This document shows, in pieces, positions 5,749-5,758 of a stretch of 5,758 nt of DNA. The DNA is from Bacteriovoracaceae bacterium UBA7695 (GTDB lineage: Bacteria; Bdellovibrionota; Bacteriovoracia; Bacteriovoracales; Bacteriovoracaceae), in the NCBI GenBank assembly GCA_002482685.1, contig DLGL01000065.1, forward strand, positions 1 to 5,758. Reading direction: 5' to 3'. Numbering within the stretch: the first letter of the stretch is position 1; every line of letters begins with the position of its first letter. Below the pieces are notes generated by a model, which saw nothing but the letters and a program-made list of their open reading frames with translations, searched no databases and was not told where the DNA came from. The translations under genes and the position numbers were made by a program.

Positions 5749-5758
5749 TAGTCTTGTA

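Larger units (their letters stand above)
5443..5758. other. 316-base stretch with no supported gene; operon leader or control region
   Basis: No convincing gene is seen on either strand. It contains a 12-bp palindrome (5683-5694), a 14-bp palindrome (5735-5748), a loose inverted repeat GTGA-TATTC-TCAC (5643-5655) and a hairpin (5573-5591). No sigma-70 promoter could be assigned: TTGACT at 5633-5638 (minus) has no suitable -10 at 16-18 bases. Two minus-strand frames are open from the right edge for just over 20 codons, ending at 5683 and 5687, and either could be the tail of an upstream gene. On the plus strand, ATGATGGTTAAA at 5732 is open to the edge and could begin a divergent gene, but it has no clear ribosome binding site. 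Confidence 0.5.

Noticed and set aside
1..5758. CRISPR array, tRNA, rRNA or insertion sequence
   Set aside because: No regular spaced repeats, no cloverleaf-like sequence and no transposase motifs or terminal repeats were seen.

Overview
The window is AT-rich (by eye, high-30s % G+C; not counted). It carries one tightly packed block of genes, all on the minus strand and so transcribed from right to left. The product set is a conjugation-type type IV secretion system (T4SS). In transcription order it reads: a VirB6/TrbL-like polytopic membrane protein, a VirB8/TraE-like bitopic protein, a VirB9/TraK-like exported protein, a VirB10/TraB/TrbI-like protein, an FtsK/SpoIIIE-family DNA-pumping ATPase, and the first 244 codons of a replication-relaxation-like (Replic_Relax) protein that runs off the left edge. 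The exported VirB9-like protein beside a VirB10-type envelope-spanning protein points to a diderm (Gram-negative) host. The low G+C, the Lys/Asn/Ile-rich proteins and the mixed ATG/GTG/TTG starts would suit Bacteriovorax/Peredibacter-type Bdellovibrionota, but that host is a guess. The locus is probably part of a plasmid or integrative conjugative element.

Layout: positions 1-732 hold the incomplete Replic_Relax-like gene, which has a GTG start. Positions 729-2213 hold the FtsK-like ATPase, 2213-3160 the VirB10-like protein, 3157-3885 the VirB9-like protein, 3872-4516 the VirB8-like protein (TTG start) and 4531-5442 the VirB6-like protein. The VirB6 reading frame is open further, to a TTG at 5616, but the start at 5442 has the ribosome binding site. 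Positions 5443-5758 contain no gene I can support. They hold palindromes, a hairpin and stretches complementary to the Shine-Dalgarno sequence, and look like an operon leader or control region. Adjacent genes overlap by 14, 4, 1 and 4 bases, with one 14-base gap, so this is almost certainly one translationally coupled operon. No internal terminator or convincing promoter was seen.

How the genes may work together: VirB8 and VirB6 would form the inner-membrane platform. VirB9 and VirB10 would form the periplasmic/outer-membrane core. The FtsK-like protein would take the coupling-protein role usually held by VirD4, delivering DNA processed or bound by the Replic_Relax-like protein. The most interesting point is this pairing of Gram-negative VirB core genes with an FtsK-type pump and a non-classical relaxase-like protein, instead of VirD4 and a classical HUH relaxase. 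VirB4, VirB11, VirB2/3/5 and VirB7 counterparts are not in the window.
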